The notes below the pieces were generated by a model. The model was not told the DNA's origin and made no database searches. It worked only from the letters and a program-made list of their open reading frames with translations. From an uncultured Lachnospiraceae bacterium (GTDB lineage: Bacteria; Bacillota; Clostridia; Lachnospirales; Lachnospiraceae): a stretch of 64,000 nucleotides of DNA. The position numbers were made by a program, and so were the translations under genes. The stretch spans positions 62,001-126,000 of the forward strand of contig CAJUQJ010000007.1 of the NCBI GenBank assembly GCA_910588215.1. The letters are read 5' to 3'. Below are positions 33,052 through 40,974 of this stretch, piece after piece (the stretch's first letter is position 1; the number at the start of each line of letters is the position of its first letter).

Positions 33052-34122
33052 TTAGTCTTCGGTGGATTCCCTGTAGATCAGGCGTGTCTCTGTATGAACC
33101 GTGCGGAAATTGAGGGACGGTTCCTTGATTCGGGACATCAGCAGATTCACCGCGGAAAATCCCATGATCTGACTATGGATGTGGATTGTGGTCAGAGTGG
33201 GCGACATGATTCTGGATTCCGGGGAGTCGTCGAAGCCGCACAGGTAGACGTCGCCGGGAACGGAAATCCCCAGTTTCTTAAATACCTGCAGAGTGTCTAT
33301 GGCAATAAAGTCGTTCGCACAGATAAATACGTCCGGCAGAGTATCCAGATTCCGGAGTTGTTCCATTAAGTAATCCGGATAGGCCGACCCCTCAAAAGTC
33401 TTCTGTCCGGGATTGTCGCCTGTAATGCAGTATTCGTCAGGACAGGGAAGACCGGACAGATACATGGCATTCCGGTAGCCCATATACCGCTCAAAAAAGG
33501 ACTGGCAATGTGTCGCTTTTCCTATGAATCCGATCCTTGTCTTCCCGCGCCGTACCATTTCCTTCACAAAAACATGGATGTTGGATTGGTTATCCATAAT
33601 AAGGCGATCCGCGCCCAACGGTTTATCCAGCCCGGTCACCGGTGAATCTACGAGAAGAAGGGGAATATCCAGTCCGCAGAGCATGGAACAGTATGCGAGG
33701 TCGAACATTTCAATGCACATGATCCCGGCGGTTTTTTCCTTATTATAAGCGGCCGGCATCCGCAGATTCTTTATCTCGGTATCCTGAAGCCGGTGCATGG
33801 TGAAGCTATAGCCCAGTGTGGAGAGCTCCCGCTGGAATTTATCCAGCATGGTGGAAGCAAAATGTGAATTCCCGATAAAGTTGGAAGTAAACAGGGAGAT
33901 CTCCATCCTGGACGATCTGTCCGCCGCAGCAGGCTCCGATTTCTCAAAATGGGAGATATTTACATAGGAGAATTGTTTGTATCCCATTTCTATAGCTTTT
34001 TTCAGGACCTTCTGTCTGGTGGATTCGGCAAGGAGGCCGGTGTTGTTGATCGCCTTGGAAACTGTATTGCGGGAAACGCCGAGTTCGTCGGCGATATCCT
34101 GAATGGTAATTCGTTCTGCCAT
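33052..34122 (-). CDS. LacI-family transcriptional regulator (sugar locus 1)
   Basis: 356 aa. N-terminal helix-turn-helix ITIQDIADELGVSRNTVSKA plus hinge helix, then a periplasmic-binding-like sugar sensor with GFIGKATHCQSFFERYMGY, FICANDFIAIDTLQVFKKLG and CGFDDSPESRIMSPTLTTIHI. GGAAGTGA precedes the ATG. It is divergent from the permease-permease-lipoprotein operon with a 580-bp gap holding MITE copy B, a promoter and repeated AATGTAAAA motifs, the likely operators. Predicted to control that operon and its own downstream genes. Confidence 0.9.
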   Translation of the reverse strand: MAERITIQDIADELGVSRNTVSKAINNTGLLAESTRQKVLKKAIEMGYKQFSYVNISHFEKSEPAAADRSSRMEISLFTSNFIGNSHFASTMLDKFQRELSTLGYSFTMHRLQDTEIKNLRMPAAYNKEKTAGIMCIEMFDLAYCSMLCGLDIPLLLVDSPVTGLDKPLGADRLIMDNQSNIHVFVKEMVRRGKTRIGFIGKATHCQSFFERYMGYRNAMYLSGLPCPDEYCITGDNPGQKTFEGSAYPDYLMEQLRNLDTLPDVFICANDFIAIDTLQVFKKLGISVPGDVYLCGFDDSPESRIMSPTLTTIHIHSQIMGFSAVNLLMSRIKEPSLNFRTVHTETRLIYRESTED

Positions 34123-34157
34123 ATCATATCACTTCCTTTTCCTGTACTGCAATTTTT

Positions 34158-34352
34158 CCACCTGTGCGGTTGCAATCCAATGACCAGTCTGCATGCCATT
34201 TATGGCAATGCAGGCAAGGCATTGGATTAGCAACCCACTTCCAAATGAGCAAAATGCGGATGCGCAAGCAGACGCAAAAGCGCGTAAGCGCGGGTTTTGT
34301 GAATGTGGAAGTCGGGTTGGATGCTCCTTGGAGCGTCCAACCGCACAGGTGG
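34158..34352 (-). mobile_element. 195-bp MITE-like element, copy B
   Basis: Inverted ends CCACCTGTGCGGTTG and CAACCGCACAGGTGG. Host sequence CAATTTTT is duplicated at 34150-34157 and 34353-34360 (GCAATTTTT if one terminal G is shared). In reverse orientation to copy C, and 193 of 195 positions agree with it. Internal palindromic arms include the complement of GACGCTCC-AAG-GAGCATCC and ATCCAATG..CATTGGAT. Confidence 0.9.
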
Positions 34353-34422
34353 CAATTTTTGTAAAATATATTGATGCACTTATAGTGATTTTATTATAAT
34401 GTACAAGTTTGAATGTGTCAAA

Positions 34423-34668
34423 TGTAAAATACCTAAAAATAATCAAATTGTCAAAGGCGTTTAGAAAGTTTGTTTCTATTTTGGGCAATATTTTTTGCAA
34501 ATGTAAAAATTAAGGAAAAAATATTGTATAAATAACATATTTTTGGTTGACATTATGTAAAAATGCTGATATGCTATAGTTGCAAAATAAAACTTGGACT
34601 TTTACAAATGCACAATTATAATTCCGCTGTAGTCGTGAGAGAGGATAGTAAATGTAAAAATGTAAAAA
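34423..34668. promoter_or_regulatory. Array of AATGTAAAA motifs, candidate LacI operators
   Basis: TGTAAAA, mostly as AATGTAAAA(A), is found at 34423, 34502, 34556, 34652 and 34661, and in reverse (TTTTACAAAT) at 34600. Several lie on or near the promoter at 34547. LacI proteins commonly use TGTAAA-type half-sites; the irregular spacing leaves the true operator open. Confidence 0.4.
34547..34575 (+). promoter_or_regulatory. Promoter of sugar ABC operon 1
   Basis: TTGACA (34547-34552), 17-bp spacer, TATGCT (34570-34575), giving an untranslated leader of about 120 nt. Confidence 0.7.
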
Positions 34669-34702
34669 GACAAGATCAAGATGATGAGAAAGGAGAAAAA
34701 CA

Positions 34703-35629
34703 ATGAGCACAAGCACTAAAAAGAAAGACGCGGGATTACACAATTCGCTGGTCTATATCGTGCAGCACTGGCAGTTGTATGTGTTCTTCCTGCTGCCGGC
34801 CCTGGCGCTGACGATCATCTTCCGGTATATTCCCATGGGCGGTATCCTGATCGCTTTCGAGAAGTATAATCCCATCCGGGGTATCCTTGGGAGTGAGTGG
34901 GTAGGATTCAAACATTTCTCGCGCTTTCTGTCCTCCCCGGATTTCCTGAGTTATCTGGGCAACACATTGAAATTGAGCGTATTCGGTATGCTGTGGGGGT
35001 TTCCGGTTCCGATTCTGCTGGCATTCCTGCTGAACCGGATCGAGAGCAAGGGCATTAAGAAGAAAATACAGCTTTGCCTCTACATGCCGAACTTTATTTC
35101 AGTCATCGTACTCTGCGGTATCGTCCGTATTTTCCTGTCGGTTACGGGACCTGTAAACCTGCTCCTCGGCACGCAGATAAACTTTATGACCATGCCGGAG
35201 GCGTTCCGTACGATCTACATAGCCAGCGGCATCTGGCAGGGTGCAGGATGGGGATCCATCATTTACACTGCGGCGTTGTCTAACGCAAGCACGGAGCTAA
35301 AGGAAGCGGCGGTCATCGACGGAGCGAATATCTTCCAGCAGATCAAGGCGGTTGAGTGGCCGGCGATCAAAGCGACCGTGATCATTCAGTTCATCATGCA
35401 GGCAGGTAATATCATGAGCATCGGATTTGAGAAAGCTTACGCCCTGCAGACTGATCTGAATATGGCATCTTCGGAGATCATAGCGACCTATGTATATAAG
35501 AAAGGTCTTTTAGACGGCGATTACAGTTTCTCGACGGCGGTAGGTTTGTTCAATACGGTGATCAATGTGATTCTTCTGGTTGCGGTCAACAAGATCGTTG
35601 CGAAGATGAACGATGGTCAGGGACTGTAA
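34703..35629 (+). CDS. Sugar ABC transporter permease, LplB type (locus 1)
   Basis: 308 aa, six membrane helices. FFLLPALALTIIFRYIPMGGILIAF is the usual first helix of LplB-like permeases (spanning about 28-52); the EAA loop is EAAVIDGANIFQQIKAVEWP. It pairs with the next gene as the two-permease channel of a CUT1-type importer. AGAAAGGAG precedes the ATG. No ATPase gene is in the locus, so a shared MsmK-type ATPase elsewhere is expected. Confidence 0.92.
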   Translation: MSTSTKKKDAGLHNSLVYIVQHWQLYVFFLLPALALTIIFRYIPMGGILIAFEKYNPIRGILGSEWVGFKHFSRFLSSPDFLSYLGNTLKLSVFGMLWGFPVPILLAFLLNRIESKGIKKKIQLCLYMPNFISVIVLCGIVRIFLSVTGPVNLLLGTQINFMTMPEAFRTIYIASGIWQGAGWGSIIYTAALSNASTELKEAAVIDGANIFQQIKAVEWPAIKATVIIQFIMQAGNIMSIGFEKAYALQTDLNMASSEIIATYVYKKGLLDGDYSFSTAVGLFNTVINVILLVAVNKIVAKMNDGQGL

Positions 35630-35643
35630 AGGAGGAGAGCAAG

Positions 35644-36543
35644 ATGAAAAAGAAAAGTAGATTTGCCAGATATTCCTTCCAGGACAAGGCGCTTTTGATG
35701 GTTGGTTACATTCTGCTGGGACTGTTTGTTGTCGCAATCGTGATTCCGATGGTCTATATTATCGTAGCATCCTTTATCGACCCTGTTACGCTGCAGAATA
35801 AAGGAATTACGTTTGATTTCAGTAAATGGACGCTGACGGCATACGAACGTGTCCTTTCCAACGCGCAGATCTGGATCGGTTTCAAGAATGCAGTGATCTA
35901 TTCCGTTGTATTTACATTCGTCTCCGTCCTGATCACCATGCTGGCGGCTTATCCGATGTCCAGAGCGGATTTCAGGGGAAGGAAGTTCTTCAACGTTATC
36001 TTCGTGATCACGATGTTCTTCGGCGGCGGACTGATCCCGACATATTTGCTGATCAGTAACCTGAAACTGTTGAACAGCATGTGGGCGATCATCCTGCCGG
36101 GCGCTTTCAGTGTCTGGAATATGATCATAGCCCGAACCTATTATCAGGGTATTCCGGGTGAACTGAGAGAAGCGGCTGACGTGGACGGTGCGAACGAAAT
36201 GGTATTCTTCTTCAGGATTCTCCTGCCGGTATGTACGCCGATCATCGCGACCTTGTCTTTGTGGCAGTTCGTGGGAATGTGGAACAGCTACTTTGATGCC
36301 ATGATCTACCTGAACGATTCGGCGAAACAGCCCCTGCAGCTTGTGCTCCGTTCCATCCTGATCCAGAACCAGCCGGAGTCCGGAATGATCTCGGATATGC
36401 AGAGTACGGCGGAACGTGCGCAGCTGGCGGAGCTTTTAAAGTATGCGACGATCATTATTTCCAGCCTTCCGCTGCTCGTTATGTATCCATTCTTCCAGAA
36501 ATATTTTGACAGCGGCGTTATGGCAGGTTCCGTAAAAGGTTAA
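35644..36543 (+). CDS. Sugar ABC transporter permease, YtcP type (locus 1)
   Basis: 299 aa, six membrane helices; the EAA motif is EAADVDGANEMVFFFRILLPVC. The C terminus ...QKYFDSGVMAGSVKG is the family ending. FGGGLIPTYLLISNLKLLNSMWAIILPG in the centre is characteristic of YtcP-like partners of LplB (shown in parts). GGAGGAG before the ATG, 14 bp after the first permease. Confidence 0.92.
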   Translation: MKKKSRFARYSFQDKALLMVGYILLGLFVVAIVIPMVYIIVASFIDPVTLQNKGITFDFSKWTLTAYERVLSNAQIWIGFKNAVIYSVVFTFVSVLITMLAAYPMSRADFRGRKFFNVIFVITMFFGGGLIPTYLLISNLKLLNSMWAIILPGAFSVWNMIIARTYYQGIPGELREAADVDGANEMVFFFRILLPVCTPIIATLSLWQFVGMWNSYFDAMIYLNDSAKQPLQLVLRSILIQNQPESGMISDMQSTAERAQLAELLKYATIIISSLPLLVMYPFFQKYFDSGVMAGSVKG

Positions 36544-36617
36544 GCCGCCAGGAAACGGCAGTATATCGTATTACAGAAAAATATTAATAAATATCAATAA
36601 AGAAAAGGAGAGGAAGT

Positions 36618-38294
36618 ATGAAAAACAAGTTAGTAAAACGCGTAATTACCGCGGCTCTGGCAGCAGGCATGGTATTTTCCCTTACGGCGTGCGGGGGGGG
36701 GGGGTCCGATGTGGAATTGAACACCGGAGAATTACAGGAAGTGGATGCGTCGGAATTGGAATTTCCGCTTGCTGAGAAAGCGACGCTGACCGGGATGATC
36801 AGCTATCCGGCGAACACAGAGTCCAACCCGAATAACCGTACGATCTTCAAACGTCTGCAGGAAGAGACGAATGTAGAGATCGAGTGGACGGCGATTCAGG
36901 GCGATCAGTGGGGTGATAAGATCACACTGGCCATGGCGAATCTGGATACATTGACGGATTTCATCTTTACGGCAGGTTTTGGCGATAATGATCTGCTCAG
37001 ATATGCGGATCAGGGCGTTATCATTCCGTTAGAAGAGTATATCGATACTTATATGCCGAATCTGAAAGCGGTATTTGACAAATTTCCTGAATATCGGAAA
37101 ATGAGTACCGATTCGGAGGGCCATATTTGGGCGCTTCCCTGGATCGAGCAGCTTGGCTCCGAGAAGACGGCGATCCAGACGGTCGGCGATATGAGTTTTA
37201 TCAATAAGAAATGGCTGGATTTTCTTGGTCTGGAGGTACCGACTACGGTAGATGAGTTTGAGCAGGCGCTGATCGCATTCCGGGATCATGCCTCCGAGCT
37301 GCAGGCAGAGTTTAACATTGACGGAAGCATTATTCCGATGGCATGTATCGTAAATGACGGCAACCAGGATCCGGCTTTGCTGATCAACGGGTTTGGAGAA
37401 GGTTACGGAGACTGTGATCAGGGAAGACATATTGCGGTTACGGATGAGAAGCAGGTGATCTGTACCGCGACGCAGCAGGGATTTAAGGACGGTATCGCAT
37501 GGCTGCATTCTCTGTATGAAGAGGGACTGATCGATGCGGAAGCGTTTACGCAGGAATGGTCGACCTATGTGTCAAAGGGCAAATCAGGTCGTTACGGTGT
37601 ATGCTTTAGCTGGGATGTGGCAAATATTGTTGATGATTTTGCGGGATGGGTTCCGCTTCCGGCATTGACGGCGGACACCAGAAACATTACGCCGGAGAAT
37701 GGTTCCTTTACAAGCGGATATGACCGCGGTCGCTGTGTGGTAACGGCAGTGGCACAGAATCCGGCTCTTGTATGCGCCTGGTTGGATAAGATGTACGATC
37801 CGTTCCAGTCTCCGCAGAATAACTGGGGTACTTACGGGGAAGACGACGATTTTGATATCTTTGAACTGGGAGAGAACGCACAGGGTGAGAAGATGTTAAA
37901 GCATGCGCCTTTGGGAGACGCTTCACCGGTAGAAGTAAGAGAGGCGGAGAGTGTAAACGGGCCGCTGGCGATTCTGGATGAATACTATGACGTCTATGTT
38001 ACCTGCCCTGATGATGCGCAGTATCGTCTGGACTGGATTGAGGAATACTATACACCGGATATGAATACAAAGTATGTTTACCCCAATGTATTTATGTCCC
38101 AGGAGGATACGGAAGATCTGGCTAATCTCCAGACCGATATTACAAAGACGATCAACGCTACAAGATCTGACTGGATCATGAACGGGTTTACGGATGCTGA
38201 CTGGGACGAGTATTTAAAGAGTCTTGATGCATATGGCCTGAATGATATGCTTGAGATATTCCAGAAATATCTGGATGCTTATTACGCAGAATAG
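36618..38294 (+). CDS. Sugar-binding lipoprotein of ABC operon 1, with a G12 tract
   Basis: 558 aa, family 1 extracellular solute-binding protein. Signal peptide ends at LTAC (lipid Cys 25), followed directly by four Gly encoded by 12 consecutive G. Mature part: about 500 residues with the usual two-lobe pattern, NRTIFKRLQEETNVEIEWTA, ALPWIEQLGSEK, WLDFLGLEVPTTVDEFEQAL. It captures oligosaccharide for the two permeases. AGGAGAGGAAG lies before the ATG. Gain or loss of one G shifts the frame and stops translation within about 6 (minus one) or 24 (plus one) codons after the tract, so the gene is switchable in principle. Confidence 0.92.
   Translation: MKNKLVKRVITAALAAGMVFSLTACGGGGSDVELNTGELQEVDASELEFPLAEKATLTGMISYPANTESNPNNRTIFKRLQEETNVEIEWTAIQGDQWGDKITLAMANLDTLTDFIFTAGFGDNDLLRYADQGVIIPLEEYIDTYMPNLKAVFDKFPEYRKMSTDSEGHIWALPWIEQLGSEKTAIQTVGDMSFINKKWLDFLGLEVPTTVDEFEQALIAFRDHASELQAEFNIDGSIIPMACIVNDGNQDPALLINGFGEGYGDCDQGRHIAVTDEKQVICTATQQGFKDGIAWLHSLYEEGLIDAEAFTQEWSTYVSKGKSGRYGVCFSWDVANIVDDFAGWVPLPALTADTRNITPENGSFTSGYDRGRCVVTAVAQNPALVCAWLDKMYDPFQSPQNNWGTYGEDDDFDIFELGENAQGEKMLKHAPLGDASPVEVREAESVNGPLAILDEYYDVYVTCPDDAQYRLDWIEEYYTPDMNTKYVYPNVFMSQEDTEDLANLQTDITKTINATRSDWIMNGFTDADWDEYLKSLDAYGLNDMLEIFQKYLDAYYAE
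36693..36704 (+). repeat. Homopolymer of 12 G inside the lipoprotein gene
   Basis: Directly after the lipid-Cys codon TGC (36690-36692). Long G runs are prone to slippage in replication; here it is in frame at 12. An assembly or sequencing error of run length cannot be excluded from sequence alone. Confidence 0.9.
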
Positions 38295-38327
38295 AAAACA
38301 GGAGATTGTCAAAGAGCAGTCTGAAGT

Positions 38328-38360
38328 AAGGAGCCAGACGAAGAGTTGGCTCCTTCTTTT
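38328..38360 (+). terminator. Terminator of sugar ABC operon 1
   Basis: AAGGAGCCA (38328-38336) pairs with TGGCTCCTT (38347-38355), then CTTTT. MITE copy C is inserted 12 bp further on. Confidence 0.8.
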
Positions 38361-38372
38361 GATAAATCTTTT

Positions 38373-38567
38373 CCACCTGTGCGGTTGGACGCTCCAAGGA
38401 GCATCCAACCCGACTTCCACATTCACAAAACCCGCGCTTACGCGCTTTTGCGTCTGCTTGCGCATCCGCATTTTGCTCATTTGGAAGTGGGTTGCTAATC
38501 CAATGCCTTGCCTGCATTGCCATAAATGGCATGCAGATTGGTCATTGGATTGCAACCGCACAGATGG
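38373..38567 (+). mobile_element. 195-bp MITE-like element, copy C
   Basis: Ends CCACCTGTGCGGTTG and CAACCGCACAGATGG. Flanks AAATCTTTT (38364-38372) and AAATTTTTT (38568-38576) agree at 8 of 9 positions, a slightly decayed target duplication. Arms: GGTTGGACGCTCC / GGAGCATCCAACC; ACTTCC / GGAAGT enclosing a GC-rich stem; ATCCAATG / CATTGGAT. Two differences from copy B, which lies 4 kb away in inverse orientation. Confidence 0.9.
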
Positions 38568-38660
38568 AAATTTTTTTATCTGTAACGGTTCGGCTCGGGA
38601 CTTTGCTTTGGCAAAATCCGCGAGAACATGCAAGTATAAGGAAAGGGTAGGGTAGTGATA

Positions 38661-40154
38661 ATGACAAGTCAGACATTGAGAGAAGCCCGTAAATATGAGG
38701 AGACTTCGGCTAAGATGATAGCAAAGGAGGAAAGGCCGGATTTTCATCTGTCCGTGCGCACGGGCTGGCTGAACGATCCCAATGGGTTTTCGTATTATGG
38801 CGGAAAATATCATATGTTCTACCAGTATAATCCGTATAATGCCCAATGGGGACCGATGCACTGGGGACATGCGGTGAGCGACGATCTTCTGCACTGGGAA
38901 TATCTTCCGGCGGCGCTGGCCCCGGATGAAGCTTATGACAGGGACGGTTGCTTCTCCGGCAGTGCGGTCACGATGGATGACGGAAGCCAGTTGCTGATGT
39001 ATACCGGTGTGTTGAGAGAACGGCAAAGAGACGGCGATTTTCGCGAAGTACAGACGCAGTGTCTGGCGATCGGTGACGGAACGGACTACGAGAAGTATGA
39101 GAAGAATCCGGTTCTTGACGAGAAGGATCTGCCGGAAGGATGCAGCAGGAATGACTTCCGGGATCCGAAGATGTGGAGAAAAAGCGATGGAACTTACTGC
39201 TGTGCGATTGGCAGCAGACCGGCGGACGGCAGCGGGCAGATCCTTCTGTATACCAGCGAGGACGGTTTTACATGGAAGTATAAGAAGGTGCTGGCGGCAA
39301 ACAATAACCGGTTCGGTAAGATGTGGGAGTGTCCCGACTTTTTTCGGCTGGATGGCAAGGGTGTTCTGCTTGTAAGCCCGCAGGATATGCTTCCGTCGGG
39401 ATTTGAATACCACAACGGCAACGGGACACTGTGTCTGATTGGTGCGTATGACGAAGAGACGGATACTTTTACAGAACAGTATGACCAGTCGATCGATTAC
39501 GGTATCGATTTCTATGCGCCGCAGACGGTATTGACGCCCGACGGACGAAGAGTCATGATCGGATGGATGCAGAACTGGGACACCTGCAGCATCCGGTCGC
39601 AGGATGTGCGCTGGTTCGGACAGATGAGCCTGCCCCGGGAACTGTCCGTGAGGAACGGAAGACTGTATCAGAATCCTATAAGAGAACTGGAACAGATGCG
39701 CTGTAACAAAGTGGTTTATCAGAATATCTCCGTGGCGGGGAGCGTCAGCCTGGAAGGGATCAAAGGCCGGAGAATTGACATGGAACTGATCATCAGTCCA
39801 GAGGAGGGGCAGGATCTTTATCACAAGTTTGCGGTACGTTTTGCGCAGGATGATCAGTTCCGGACTTCTGTCAGCTTTCGCCCGAAAGACTCCGTTCTGA
39901 AGATCGACAGGAAATTTTCCGGATCAAGACGGGCGATTATACACCAGAGACGGAGCCTGATAAACGGCGGCGATGGCAGATTAAAGCTGCGAATCATCCT
40001 TGACCGGTTCAGCGCGGAAGTGTTCGTGAACGACGGGGAGCAGGTGGTGACAGCGACGATCTATACGGATCAGACGGCGGACGGGATCTCCTTCTTTGCG
40101 GACGGCGCAGCGCGGATCGACGTGGTGAAATATGATCTGGAGGCAGGCGTATAG
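38661..40154 (+). CDS. GH32 beta-fructofuranosidase (sucrose-6-phosphate hydrolase/fructanase)
   Basis: 497 aa. Five-bladed propeller with nucleophile D39 in WLNDPNG, transition-state D168 in FRDPK and acid/base E223 in WECPDFF; GWMQNW and the C-terminal beta-sandwich (RLKIILD-like RLKLRIILDRFSAEVFVNDGEQ, in parts) are present. No signal peptide, so it cleaves imported sucrose, sucrose phosphate or short fructans in the cytoplasm. ATG 38661 is favoured over GTG 38655. Separated from the ABC operon by its terminator and MITE copy C, so its promoter may lie in or right after the element. Confidence 0.92.
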   Translation: MTSQTLREARKYEETSAKMIAKEERPDFHLSVRTGWLNDPNGFSYYGGKYHMFYQYNPYNAQWGPMHWGHAVSDDLLHWEYLPAALAPDEAYDRDGCFSGSAVTMDDGSQLLMYTGVLRERQRDGDFREVQTQCLAIGDGTDYEKYEKNPVLDEKDLPEGCSRNDFRDPKMWRKSDGTYCCAIGSRPADGSGQILLYTSEDGFTWKYKKVLAANNNRFGKMWECPDFFRLDGKGVLLVSPQDMLPSGFEYHNGNGTLCLIGAYDEETDTFTEQYDQSIDYGIDFYAPQTVLTPDGRRVMIGWMQNWDTCSIRSQDVRWFGQMSLPRELSVRNGRLYQNPIRELEQMRCNKVVYQNISVAGSVSLEGIKGRRIDMELIISPEEGQDLYHKFAVRFAQDDQFRTSVSFRPKDSVLKIDRKFSGSRRAIIHQRRSLINGGDGRLKLRIILDRFSAEVFVNDGEQVVTATIYTDQTADGISFFADGAARIDVVKYDLEAGV

Positions 40155-40198
40155 GAGCATCCGGACTCCTTAAATCGCCAGGAAATATGCAGTACAAC

Positions 40199-40238
40199 AA
40201 CAGAGCATACAGGACCAAAAGTCCATATGCTCTGTTTT
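40199..40238 (+). terminator. Terminator of the GH32 gene
   Basis: AACAGAGCATA (40199-40209) is complementary to TATGCTCTGTT (40225-40235), followed by TTTT. Confidence 0.85.
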
Positions 40239-40408
40239 GGTTTGCGCGCCATGGGCGCGCTCTAACGGGTGAAAAGGTGGCTGAAGTGTCTTTGCTTGTT
40301 TTTCATATTTTTTAATAGTAATTTAATTGTACTATAGGCGGAAATGGAATAAGATATGTAACAAGATATAAGGAATGCAGTACGGAGTAAGGTGTGACTA
40401 TAAGTTGA

Positions 40409-40556
40409 ATAAATTCTCTGATGAGCAATTTAGTTCAACAAACTGAACAAGTTCAGTTAGAATTTGTGTCGAAGCGTCACAAATTCTGTTGATCGCAGAA
40501 CAGAATCTGAAATTCTGCTCGCGTCCTCAGCGCAAAGCGCTTCGGAATGGAGGTAA
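40409..40556 (+). repeat. Dispersed repeat, CTGATGAG family copy 2, joined to the GCTTCGGAATGGAGG leader
   Basis: Starts with the segment shared with 1487-1545, continues with hairpins GAATTTGTG/CACAAATTC and GCGCAAAGCGC, and ends with the leader motif also seen before the GH127 gene. It makes up most of the 320-bp gap after the GH32 terminator. The rest of that gap (40239-40408) is AT-rich with no feature I can support. Confidence 0.6.
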
Positions 40557-40558
40557 AG

Positions 40559-40951
40559 ATGAGAGAGAAATTACAACGTTTTATGTGGGGACGTTACGGG
40601 AGCGATCGTCTCAGTCAGGTATTGATGGTGTGTGCCCTTGTGTTGATGGTTCTTTCTTTTCCGATAGGAAGCAGCTTCTATCTGCCGGCGCTGGCGTTGA
40701 TGGGATATGTGTATTTCCGCATGTTTTCCCGCAATATTGCGAAGCGGTCGGCGGAGAATCAGTGGTATCTCGCCAGAGAGATGAAAGTCAGAAGATGGTT
40801 TCAGAACCGTAAAAGGGATTTCGCCGGGCGTAAGGAGTATAAGATCTTTAAATGTCCGCATTGCGGTCAGAGGCTTCGCGTGCCCAGAGGAAAAGGGCGT
40901 ATTGCGATCCGGTGCAGGAAATGCAATCATGAGTTTATCAGGAAGAGCTGA
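40559..40951 (+). CDS. Small membrane protein with C-terminal zinc ribbon
   Basis: 130 aa. Two hydrophobic segments (about 19-34 and 39-54), a basic linker, and a zinc ribbon with C99-x2-C102 (CPHCGQ) and C119-x2-C122 (CRKCNHEF). No enzyme motif. TGGAGG gives ATG 40559. It opens a likely operon with the DUF5685 gene (23 bp) and the J-domain gene. A decayed copy of its last 17 codons is at 31373. Function unknown; a membrane-tethered nucleic-acid or protein contact module is possible. Confidence 0.75.
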   Translation: MREKLQRFMWGRYGSDRLSQVLMVCALVLMVLSFPIGSSFYLPALALMGYVYFRMFSRNIAKRSAENQWYLAREMKVRRWFQNRKRDFAGRKEYKIFKCPHCGQRLRVPRGKGRIAIRCRKCNHEFIRKS

Positions 40952-40974
40952 GTGCAGGAAAGGATTGACAGACT

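Noticed and set aside
34158..38567. Composite transposon made of MITE copies B and C with the sugar operon as cargo
   Set aside because: Each element has its own target duplication and the outer flanks (GCAATTTTT and AAATTTTTT) do not match each other.
38214..39824. Long open frame on the minus strand through the GH32 gene and MITE copy C
   Set aside because: It runs antisense to a well-supported enzyme, crosses a mobile element and has no protein-family pattern or ribosome site.
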